Assembly: GCA_903834645.1 (NCBI GenBank)
Contig: CAILKA010000575.1
Location: forward strand, 1-8,963
DNA: 8,963 bases
Reading direction: 5' to 3'
Source of the DNA: an uncultured beta proteobacterium
GTDB taxonomy: Bacteria; Pseudomonadota; Gammaproteobacteria; Burkholderiales; Burkholderiaceae_C
Under the pieces are notes generated by a model. That model made no database searches, was not told where the DNA came from, and was given only the letters and a program-made list of their open reading frames with translations. Below, piece by piece: positions 1 through 6,391 of this stretch. Positions within the stretch are counted from its first letter, which is position 1. Every line of letters begins with the position of its first letter. The translations under genes were made by a program, and so were the position numbers.

Positions 1-166
1 CGAGACGCTGCGCCGCGCCGGGCGCCTGAAGGCTGACCTGCAGTACGGCCGCATCGACGAGATCCTCGACACCGGGCTGCATGCCTACCTCACGCAGTTC
101 CTCGACCGTGTCAACGACCTCGGTGCAGGCATCGGGCGCGACTTCCTGGTGCCGGTGGCGGCCTGA
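1..166 (+). CDS. C-terminal end of a protein, tentatively alpha-E (DUF403) family; 5' part outside window
   Basis: Only the last 54 codons are visible, read in the frame starting at base 2 and ending at TGA 164-166. The peptide is mostly helical, with the stretches GRIDEILDTGLHAYL and FLDRVNDLGAGIGRDF. This resembles the final helices of alpha-E (DUF403) proteins as I remember them. Such proteins usually sit beside a circularly permuted ATP-grasp protein and a soluble transglutaminase-like protein. The match is from memory on a short tail, so the family call is weak, but that this is real coding sequence is likely. The gene converges on mltB, with only 21 bp between the two stop codons. Those 21 bp contain short GC inverted repeats (cggg/cccg) but no convincing terminator. 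Confidence 0.45.
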   Translation, partial: ETLRRAGRLKADLQYGRIDEILDTGLHAYLTQFLDRVNDLGAGIGRDFLVPVAA

Positions 167-187
167 GCCGGGTGCCCGCCGGGCTAT

Positions 188-1384
188 CTAGCGTTCGGGC
201 GCGCGCGCCTGGCGCAGCTCGCGTGAGAGGTCGATCACCGCCATCGCGTAGTAGGCCGACCAGTTGTAGCGCGTCACCACGTAGAAGTTCGAGGTGCCCG
301 CCACGTAGCTCGGCGCAGCCTCCCCGTTTTGCAGCTCCACCAGCGCCAGCAGCCCATCGTGGCTGCGGGCGTCGGGCGGGAGTTCGGCGCCGCGCTCGGC
401 GAACTGGGTGGGCGTGAAGGTGGGCAGGATGTCCGGGCCCAGCAGCGCGGCGCGGTCGCGCGTGTCCACGGGTGCGGCCACGCTGTAGTGCGTGGGCAGG
501 TCGGCGCGCCAGCCGAAGGCGGCCAGGTAGTGGGCGACGCTGCCGATCGCGTCGGCCGCGCTGGCGTGCAGGTCGAGGTGGCCATCCTCGTCGAAGTCCA
601 CCGCCCAGCGCGCGAGGCTGCCGGGCATGAACTGCGGCAGGCCCATGGCCCCGGCGTAGGAGCCGCGCCAGTGACCGGCCTCCACACCCTCGCGCGCGGC
701 CAGCGCCAGCAGGGCCTCGAGCTCTTCGCGAAAGAAGGCACTGCGGTCGCTGCGTCCGCTGGGGAAGTCGAAGGAGAGGGTGGCCAGCGCATCGAGCACC
801 CGGAAGGTGCCCATGTGGCGCCCGTAGAAGGTCTCCACCCCGATCACCGCCACCACCACCTCGGGCGGCACACCCCAGCGGGTGTGCGCGCGCTCGAGCC
901 AGCCCGCATGCGTGCGCCAGAAGCGCAGGCCGCCATCGATGCGTGCACGGTCGATGAAGCGCGCGCGGTAGGCCGTCCAGTTCTTGGCCGTGCCCGCTGG
1001 CGGGGGCATGATGAGCTGCTGCACGGCGGGCAGCCGGCGCGCCAGGGCGAGTTGCGCCTGCACCCACTGGAGCTCGAGTCCGCGGCGCTGCGCCACGTCC
1101 TGCGCGAAGGCCACCACGTCGGCGCGTGCGCCGTAGGCGGGTTGCGCCGCGGCTGCCCCAGCAGCAGCCGTAGCAGCGGCTGGCGCCGCAGCGCGCTTGC
1201 GCTCACGCTTCTTCGCAGCCGGGGCGGCAGCGGTGGCCCGGGGCTGGGCCGACGCAGACACCCTGCTGCGGGGCTCCGCAGGGGCGGCCCATGCCGTGCT
1301 GCCCGTCCACCCGGGCAGCAGGCCGGCAGCCAGCAGCGCGCTCAGGGCGGCTGTGGCGATCGCGGGACGATGCAAGGGCTTCAT
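188..1384 (-). CDS. mltB: MltB-family lytic murein transglycosylase (398 aa)
   Basis: This periplasmic enzyme cleaves the MurNAc-GlcNAc bond of peptidoglycan, leaving 1,6-anhydro-MurNAc ends. Residues 1-34 look like a Sec signal peptide with a probable cut after AWA (about 32-34). There is no lipobox Cys, so it is predicted to be soluble rather than a lipoprotein like E. coli MltB. Residues about 46-83 form an Ala-rich, Lys/Arg-containing low-complexity linker. The catalytic domain spans about 84-390, with the family motif VIGVETFYGRHMG and the likely catalytic acid Glu184. The substrate-groove motif GSYAGAMGLPQFMPGS lies at 241-256, DFDEDGHLDL at 263-272, and SNFYVVTRYNWSAYYAMAV at 365-383. 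The start is the ATG at 1382-1384, which overlaps the tgpA stop as ATGA. No Shine-Dalgarno sequence is evident, so translation probably depends on coupling to tgpA. The frame stays open further upstream inside tgpA, but the signal peptide fixes this start. It is the last gene of the moxR operon. Confidence 0.93.
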   Translation of the reverse strand: MKPLHRPAIATAALSALLAAGLLPGWTGSTAWAAPAEPRSRVSASAQPRATAAAPAAKKRERKRAAAPAAATAAAGAAAAQPAYGARADVVAFAQDVAQRRGLELQWVQAQLALARRLPAVQQLIMPPPAGTAKNWTAYRARFIDRARIDGGLRFWRTHAGWLERAHTRWGVPPEVVVAVIGVETFYGRHMGTFRVLDALATLSFDFPSGRSDRSAFFREELEALLALAAREGVEAGHWRGSYAGAMGLPQFMPGSLARWAVDFDEDGHLDLHASAADAIGSVAHYLAAFGWRADLPTHYSVAAPVDTRDRAALLGPDILPTFTPTQFAERGAELPPDARSHDGLLALVELQNGEAAPSYVAGTSNFYVVTRYNWSAYYAMAVIDLSRELRQARAPER

Positions 1385-3471
1385 GGTTGCGGGTTGCGCG
1401 CGCCGCGTGCGGCGGCCACGAATTGTGCCCACCATTGCGGTGGCGGTCTCGGCGTGCGCGTGGCCGCTCCCGCCCCCGCCTGTGCAGTCGCGGGCGCATA
1501 GCGCAGCCGCTCCAGGGCTTCCAGCGCCAGGGCCAGCGCCTCGCCACGCGCGCCCAGGCGCTGGCGCACGCGGGCCGCCCGTGCGCGCGGCGGATCGCTG
1601 GCGGCCACCTCCACGCCCAGGCGCAGCAGCCGCGCGGCAATGCGCTGCTGCAGCCTCAGCCAGGGGTCGGTGCGGCGCCGCCCGTGCCAGGCCCAGGCTG
1701 CACCGGCCAGGCCCACCGCGACCACGACGGTTCCCAGCACACGCAGCAGGTCTTCTGCGCTCGGGGTGGCAAAGCCCAACTGGCGCAGCAGCTCGAACTG
1801 GCGCCCGCGCGAGTAGTTGAGCACGTGCTGGTTCCAGCGGTTCTCGATGGCCTCGCGCCATTGGCGCAGGCGGGTCAGCAGCTGCGGGCTGATCTGGTCG
1901 AACGTGGCCCCCACGAGGCCGACGGGGCGCTGCAGCTGGCGGCTGCGCCCGATGCGATCGGGCGCGACGGCGGCCGTGGGGTCCACGCGCACCCAGCCTC
2001 GCCCCTCATCCCAGTACTCGGCCCAGGCGTGCGCATGGCTGCGCCTGACCGCCCACCAGCCGTCCACGGGCGTGGGGTCGGCACCCTGGTAGCCGGTGAC
2101 GACGCGCGCGGGCACGTCGAGCGCGCGCAGCATCACCACGAAGGCGGCCGCGAAGTGCTCGCAAAAGCCGATGCGGCGATCGAACCAGAACTCGTCGACC
2201 GCGTGCCGGCCGTAGGTGCCGGGCTCGAGGGTGTAGCGAAAGCCCTGGTCGCGCAGGTGCTGCAGCAGCGCCGCGGCGAGCGTGTCGGAACCGGCGAGGG
2301 CGTAGCGCGGATCGCGCCGCAGCGCGGCCGCCCACTCGAGTGCGCGCGGGTTGTAGCCGGGCGGCAGCGTCACCTCCTCGCGCAGCGCCAGCATGCTGCC
2401 CCGCCAGAAATGCTGGTGTTCAGGCCACGCGCGCGCCCGGTAGCGCACGCGCTCGGCCACTGGCTGCACGGTGGCCCAGACCAGATCGGGCTGCTGCTCG
2501 AGCACGCGGCCCTCCAGCGCCGGCGCTTCGCCCGGCCGGTTCAGCGTGAGCTCCAGCGTGGGCAGCACCGCGAGCGTGCTGGGCTCCAGGGTGATCTCGT
2601 AGTCCACCGGCTGCCCCGAGGTCTGCACCTCGACACGTCCCGGTGGCGGGCGGCCCCAGGGGCGCGCGGTGCGTGTCCACTCCCGGCCATCGAAGACCGA
2701 CAGCACCGGGCCGCGGAAGTACAGCGTCTGCGGTGCCGGGGCCGTGCCATCGAACCGCACGCGCAGCGCGATGGTGTCGTCCTGTGCGATCTGGGCCAGC
2801 TCTCCCAGCCGCAGCGTGCCCGACAGCCCCGTGCGGCCTGCGGCATCCTGCGGCAGCCCCCACAGCGGCCCCACCCGCGGGAAAAAGACGAACAGCACCA
2901 CCATGGCCGGCACGCCCAGCACCGCGGCGCGTGCCGCGACGCCGGCCGCGCGCCGCAGCGCGGGGCCCGGGCCCGGCATGTGCGAGAGCGCGAGCGCCGT
3001 CATCAGGCCCCAGGTGGCCAGCAGCGCCGACACGGCAATTCCGATCGACTGCGAGTACAGGAACTGCGTGAGCACGAGGAAAAAGCCCAGGAACAGGGTC
3101 ACCATCGCATCGCGCCGTGCGCGTAGCTCGAGCGTCTTGAGCGCCATCAGCACGACCAGCAGCGTGATGCCCGGCTCGCGCCCCAGCAGCGTGCCTTCGC
3201 TCCACCAGGTCAGGGCAGCCGACACACCCAGCACGCCCACCACCGGCAGCCGCCCGGGCAGCGGCGCGGCGCGCAGGGCCAGTGCCGCGCGCCAGGCGAG
3301 CACCCCGGCAGCCAGCGCCGTGCACCACCACGGCCGGTGGGGCAGGTGAGGCAAGAGCACCCAGGCGACGACGCCCAGCAGGAAGAGCGTGTCGCGAGCC
3401 TCGCGCGGCAGCTGGCTCCACCGCGCTAGCCCGATCCGGCGCAGCCCGGTCGTGGCCGCCGTCAGTGCCAC
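1381..3471 (-). CDS. tgpA: TgpA-type membrane transglutaminase-like protein (696 aa)
   Basis: This is an inner-membrane protein with a periplasmic transglutaminase core, the family of Pseudomonas TgpA. About six hydrophobic segments lie between residues 28 and 198, including a pair at 122-162 and one at 178-197. A periplasmic region follows, containing a DUF3488-type part and the transglutaminase domain at about 400-510. The triad is visible and intact: Cys437 in RIGFCEHF, His481 in SHAHAWAEY and Asp497 in VDPTAA. A single membrane segment at about 576-597 leads to a cytoplasmic tail. In it, residues 600-660 resemble DUF4129 and the rest is a proline-rich end. The start is a GTG at 3469-3471, 10 bp inside the DUF58 gene, with GGAG ten bases upstream. 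The gene is the third of four in the operon, and the length is normal for the family. The physiological substrate is not evident from sequence. Confidence 0.92.
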   Translation of the reverse strand: MALTAATTGLRRIGLARWSQLPREARDTLFLLGVVAWVLLPHLPHRPWWCTALAAGVLAWRAALALRAAPLPGRLPVVGVLGVSAALTWWSEGTLLGREPGITLLVVLMALKTLELRARRDAMVTLFLGFFLVLTQFLYSQSIGIAVSALLATWGLMTALALSHMPGPGPALRRAAGVAARAAVLGVPAMVVLFVFFPRVGPLWGLPQDAAGRTGLSGTLRLGELAQIAQDDTIALRVRFDGTAPAPQTLYFRGPVLSVFDGREWTRTARPWGRPPPGRVEVQTSGQPVDYEITLEPSTLAVLPTLELTLNRPGEAPALEGRVLEQQPDLVWATVQPVAERVRYRARAWPEHQHFWRGSMLALREEVTLPPGYNPRALEWAAALRRDPRYALAGSDTLAAALLQHLRDQGFRYTLEPGTYGRHAVDEFWFDRRIGFCEHFAAAFVVMLRALDVPARVVTGYQGADPTPVDGWWAVRRSHAHAWAEYWDEGRGWVRVDPTAAVAPDRIGRSRQLQRPVGLVGATFDQISPQLLTRLRQWREAIENRWNQHVLNYSRGRQFELLRQLGFATPSAEDLLRVLGTVVVAVGLAGAAWAWHGRRRTDPWLRLQQRIAARLLRLGVEVAASDPPRARAARVRQRLGARGEALALALEALERLRYAPATAQAGAGAATRTPRPPPQWWAQFVAAARGARNPQP

Positions 3472-4424
3472 AGCGCCAGCGCTCCGAGCAGTGTGTGTCG
3501 GTGGGTGTCACCCTGCCCGGGTGGCCACTCATGCCCGGGCAGGCGCAGGCCCACCGGCAGCCCCAGGCGGTGGGCCAGTTCCACCCACGCCGCCAGCCGC
3601 GACAGCCGCTGCTCGATCGACAGCCCGGGCGCGGCGCTGTCCTGCCACTCGAGCCAGCTCTCCCGGCTCACCGAGGTGTGCGTCTCGCGGCTGATGAGCT
3701 CGCCTGTGCGCGCAGCCTTCTTCCACACCACCTGGCGCAGGGAGTCGCCACGGCGCCACGCCCGCACGCCCTCCAGCTCGCTGCCGCCGGTGCGGCTGGA
3801 GGGGGCCTGCGTGCCCGATGCGGCATCGGCCGGCAGCGGGGGCGCGGGCACCTCGGGGGCGGGCCAGGCCAGCAACGTGGCGGCCGGGCGCCACACCGTC
3901 CAGGCGCGAAACAGCCCGAAGGGAAAGCGCGTGTCCACCACGATCGCCGGCACGGCGTGCAGCCCGCGCGTGCGCGGCTGCAGCCGCAGGCTCGCAGCGG
4001 CCTGGCCGAGTGCGGGCACCTCGCACCAGGCCTGCGTGTCCGAGCTGTCGCCGGCGTCTGCCTCGTGGAAGCGCAGCCCGACACTGTCGCGGTGCGGGCC
4101 CGGGTTGGCCAGCACCACCTCCACCGTGGCGGGCTCGCCTGCGTGCACCGGATGCACGGGCCGCAGGTGCAGTGTCAGCCCGAGCAGCGTGCGGTGCGTC
4201 AGGTGCATCGACACGAGGGCGCAGCCGGCCAGCAGGAAGGTGAGCGCATAGCCCAGGCTGAGCTGATAGTTGATGGAGGCCACCAGCATCACGACGAGCA
4301 TCGCCGCGTAGGCCCAGCCGCTGGCCGTGGGCAGGATGTAGAGGTTGCGCTGCGTGAGTGTCCAGGTCTCGGCGGGGGGCCTGCGGCCCACCACCCACGC
4401 CGAGATGCGCCGCCCCAGCCCCAT
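3462..4424 (-). CDS. DUF58 domain membrane protein, partner of MoxR ATPase (320 aa)
   Basis: This is a DUF58 family protein, the usual neighbour and presumed partner of MoxR AAA+ ATPases. Two adjacent hydrophobic segments at about 31-51 and 56-75 anchor it in the membrane. A beta-rich stretch follows at about 85-190, with the frequently seen DTRFPFGLFRAW at 164-175. The DUF58 signature is at 217-243, where LEGVRAWRRGDSLRQVVWKK carries the expected Arg-Gly-Asp and Trp-Lys-Lys residues. The chain ends with the region after the signature, shorter than in DUF58 proteins with a full vWA-like domain. I chose ATG 4422-4424 because the protein conserves a short basic N-terminus before the membrane pair. 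It lies 16 bp after the moxR stop, with a weak CAGGT element between. The frame is open upstream into moxR, but that extension has no family-like sequence. The stop overlaps the tgpA GTG start by 10 bp. Confidence 0.9.
   Translation of the reverse strand: MGLGRRISAWVVGRRPPAETWTLTQRNLYILPTASGWAYAAMLVVMLVASINYQLSLGYALTFLLAGCALVSMHLTHRTLLGLTLHLRPVHPVHAGEPATVEVVLANPGPHRDSVGLRFHEADAGDSSDTQAWCEVPALGQAAASLRLQPRTRGLHAVPAIVVDTRFPFGLFRAWTVWRPAATLLAWPAPEVPAPPLPADAASGTQAPSSRTGGSELEGVRAWRRGDSLRQVVWKKAARTGELISRETHTSVSRESWLEWQDSAAPGLSIEQRLSRLAAWVELAHRLGLPVGLRLPGHEWPPGQGDTHRHTLLGALALWH
3482..3485 (-). promoter_or_regulatory. Ribosome binding site (GGAG) for the GTG start of tgpA
   Basis: GGAG lies inside the 3' end of the DUF58 gene, 10 bases before the GTG at 3469-3471. 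It supports GTG as the tgpA start. Together with the 10-bp overlap it indicates translational coupling. The motif is short, so by itself it is weak evidence in GC-rich DNA. Confidence 0.4.
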
Positions 4425-4440
4425 GGAAGCCGCGACCTGC

Positions 4441-5367
4441 TCAGGGAACGGCAACCGCCTCGACCATCGCGCGCACCTGCTCGCGCGGCCCCCGCCCGGC
4501 GGCGGCCGGCGGCACGAGGCGATGGCCAAGCGCCTGCGGCAGGATGGCCTGCAGGTCGTCCGGTGCCACGTAGTCGCGCCCGGCCAGCAGTGCACGCGCC
4601 TTGGCCGCCCGCAGCACGCCGATGGCCGCGCGCGGAGACAGCCCCTCGACGAACCAGCGGCCGCTGCGCGTAGCCTCCACGAGCGCCTGCAGGTAGTCGA
4701 GCAGCGCCTCCGAGGCGTGCACCTGCCGCACAGCCTGCTGCGCGGCCAGCACGTCGCTGGCCTGCATCACCGGTTGCAGCCGGGCGACGGCCTCTCGGCG
4801 GTCATGGCCCGCGAGCAGCTCGCGCTCGGCGGCGCGGTCGGGGTAGCCCAGCGTGATGCACATCAGGAAGCGGTCGAGCTGGCTCTCGGGCAGCGGGTAG
4901 GTGCCCACCTGCTCGGCCGGGTTCTGCGTGGCGATGACGAAGAAGGGAGAGGGCAGGGCGCGTGTCTCGTTGTCCACCGACACCTGGTGCTCCTCCATGG
5001 CCTCCAGCAGCGCGCTCTGCGTCTTCGGGCCGGCCCGGTTGATCTCGTCGGCCAGCAGCACCTGCGTGAAGAGCGGCCCGGGGTGGAAGACGAAGCCCTC
5101 CCGCCCGCGGTCCCATACGCTCACGCCGCACAGGTCGGAGGGCATCAGGTCGGCCGTGAACTGCACGCGCGAGAAGCGCAGGCCGAGCGACACCGCCAGC
5201 GCGTGCGCCAGGGTGGTCTTGCCCACGCCGGGAATGTCCTCGATCAGCAGGTGGCCACCGGCCATGAGGCAGGCTACGCCGTCCTCGATCTGGGCACGCT
5301 TGCCGACGATAATGGTGGCGATCTGGTCGACCAGCGCGGTGAGCTGGCGTGAGGCCGTCAGGTCCAT
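4441..5367 (-). CDS. moxR: MoxR-family AAA+ ATPase (308 aa)
   Basis: This is a cytoplasmic MoxR-type AAA+ ATPase, a family thought to act as chaperones or activators of protein complexes. All core motifs are present. Walker A is PGVGKTT at 46-52 (Lys50) and Walker B is VLLADEIN at 103-110 (Asp107, Glu108). Sensor 1 lies in ATQNP (Asn149), a probable arginine finger in LPESQLDRF (Arg166), and sensor 2 in GLSPRAA (Arg246). A C-terminal helical lid covers about 200-300. The length is typical. It is the first gene of the operon and is followed at once by DUF58, tgpA and mltB. The start given is ATG 5365-5367. An in-frame TTG at 5383-5385 would add six residues and has a much better ribosome binding site (AGGAGG at 5396-5401), so the true start may be there. 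The symbol denotes the family, not a proven orthologue. Confidence 0.93.
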   Translation of the reverse strand: MDLTASRQLTALVDQIATIIVGKRAQIEDGVACLMAGGHLLIEDIPGVGKTTLAHALAVSLGLRFSRVQFTADLMPSDLCGVSVWDRGREGFVFHPGPLFTQVLLADEINRAGPKTQSALLEAMEEHQVSVDNETRALPSPFFVIATQNPAEQVGTYPLPESQLDRFLMCITLGYPDRAAERELLAGHDRREAVARLQPVMQASDVLAAQQAVRQVHASEALLDYLQALVEATRSGRWFVEGLSPRAAIGVLRAAKARALLAGRDYVAPDDLQAILPQALGHRLVPPAAAGRGPREQVRAMVEAVAVP

Positions 5368-5395
5368 GCCGGCATCTTGCCCCAAATGTGCTCGC

Positions 5396-5401
5396 CCTCC
5401 T
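5396..5401 (-). promoter_or_regulatory. Candidate strong ribosome binding site (AGGAGG) upstream of moxR
   Basis: On the minus strand a perfect AGGAGG lies 10 bases before an in-frame TTG (5383-5385). It is 28 bases before the ATG (5365-5367), too far to serve that codon. It suggests that moxR translation begins at the TTG. The ATG itself has only a GGGGCAAG-like sequence in front of it. The same bases form CCTCCT in the leader of the divergent deacetylase gene, where they have no Shine-Dalgarno role. Confidence 0.45.
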
Positions 5402-5404
5402 GCG

Positions 5405-6346
5405 ATGAATACCGCCCTGTACAGCCCCCACGCGTGCCGATTGCATGACATGGGCCGCGGGCATCCCGAGTGCCCGGCGCGGCTGGATGCCATCCTCGAC
5501 CACCTGCGCGCCACCGGGCTCGACGCGGTGCTCGAGCACCGGGAGTCGCCCCTGGCGCAGCCCGAGCAGCTCGCGCGCGCCCACAGCGCACGCTATGTGG
5601 CCGAGATGCACGAGCTGATGGGGCGCTGCGCCGAGGCCGGCCGCACGCAGCCGGTGGATCCCGACACCACCGTCTCGCCGCACACGCAGGAGGCCGCGCT
5701 GCGAGCCGCTGGCGCCGCCCTGGCCGCCACCGACGCCGTGCTCGCTGGCGAGGTGCGCAACGCCTTCTGCGCCGTGCGCCCTCCCGGGCACCACGCCACG
5801 CGCGAGGCGGCCATGGGCTTTTGCTTCTACAACAACGTCGCGGTGGCGGCGCGCCACGCGCTGGACGTGCACGGCCTGGAGCGTGTGGCCGTGATCGACT
5901 TCGACGTGCACCACGGCAACGGTACCGAAGACATCGTCGCAGGCGATGCGCGCATCCTCATGTGCAGCTTCTTCCAGCATCCGCTGTACCCCTACAGCGG
6001 CACCGAGCCGACCGGCTCCAACCTGGTCAACGTGCCGCTGGCCCCGTACACGCGCGGCGCCGCGGTGCGCGAGGCCATCGAGCGCGAGTGGGTGCCGGCT
6101 CTGGAGGCGCATCAGCCCCAGATGTACTTCGTGTCGGCCGGTTTCGATGCCCACCGCGAGGATGAGCTCGGCCAGATGGGGCTGGTGGAGGCGGACTACG
6201 CCTGGATCACGCGTCGCCTCGTCGAGCTGGCCGACCGCCATGCGCAGGGTCGCATCGTTTCCTGCCTCGAAGGCGGCTACCAGCTTGGGGCGCTGGCCCG
6301 CAGCGTGGCCGCGCACGTGCGCGAGCTCGCCGGCCTGGCGGCCTGA
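5405..6346 (+). CDS. Histone deacetylase-family zinc amidohydrolase (313 aa)
   Basis: This is a cytoplasmic arginase-deacetylase fold enzyme that removes acetyl groups from lysine or small amines. It resembles bacterial class II-like HDAC proteins. The N-terminal substrate-loop motif HDMGRGHPECPARL lies at 14-27. The tandem histidines His129 and His130 are in RPPGHHA. The zinc ligands are Asp167 and His169 in DFDVHHGNGT, and Asp248 in SAGFDAH. The transition-state Tyr292 is in the C-terminal CLEGGY. All are intact, so it is predicted to be active. It has neither a signal peptide nor a membrane segment. I chose ATG 5405-5407 because the family sequence begins immediately (ALYSPHACRLHDMG). The open frame continues upstream inside antisense moxR without family-like sequence. 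No Shine-Dalgarno is visible. The gene is divergent from moxR (37 bp) and 45 bp upstream of mscS, probably co-transcribed with it. The substrate (protein acetyl-lysine, polyamine or other amide) cannot be decided from sequence. Confidence 0.93.
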   Translation: MNTALYSPHACRLHDMGRGHPECPARLDAILDHLRATGLDAVLEHRESPLAQPEQLARAHSARYVAEMHELMGRCAEAGRTQPVDPDTTVSPHTQEAALRAAGAALAATDAVLAGEVRNAFCAVRPPGHHATREAAMGFCFYNNVAVAARHALDVHGLERVAVIDFDVHHGNGTEDIVAGDARILMCSFFQHPLYPYSGTEPTGSNLVNVPLAPYTRGAAVREAIEREWVPALEAHQPQMYFVSAGFDAHREDELGQMGLVEADYAWITRRLVELADRHAQGRIVSCLEGGYQLGALARSVAAHVRELAGLAA

Positions 6347-6391
6347 GCCGCCCGCGATGAACTAACCGCCCGCCCGGGCAGCCCCGCACCC

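Noticed and set aside
167..187. GC inverted repeats between the two convergent stop codons at the left edge
   Set aside because: Stems are only four bases, with two- or three-base loops, and there is no T run, so a terminator call is not justified.
1385..1861. N-terminal extension of mltB into tgpA
   Set aside because: The frame is open, but the extension is Arg/Ala-rich, and the ATG at 1384 starts a clean signal peptide and overlaps the tgpA stop as ATGA.
1291..3126. A 611-codon plus-strand open frame antisense to tgpA and mltB
   Set aside because: Its product is rich in Arg, Ala, Gln, His and Pro with no recognisable domain, the pattern of an antisense frame in GC-rich DNA. The minus strand carries tgpA with an intact triad and membrane segments.
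4802..6316. A 504-codon minus-strand open frame opposite the deacetylase gene and out of frame with moxR
   Set aside because: Low-complexity Arg/Ala/Gly/His product without motifs. The plus strand carries a complete deacetylase with all catalytic residues, and the moxR frame explains the rest.
6357..6365. Three-codon open frame (Met-Asn-stop) between the deacetylase and mscS genes, with bases resembling those at the deacetylase start
   Set aside because: It has no ribosome binding site and is not in frame with mscS. The similarity spans only about a dozen bases and can arise by chance.
6371..6380. Palindrome gcccgggc before mscS
   Set aside because: An eight-base GC palindrome is expected by chance in this base composition, and no second half-site or operator-like spacing is present.
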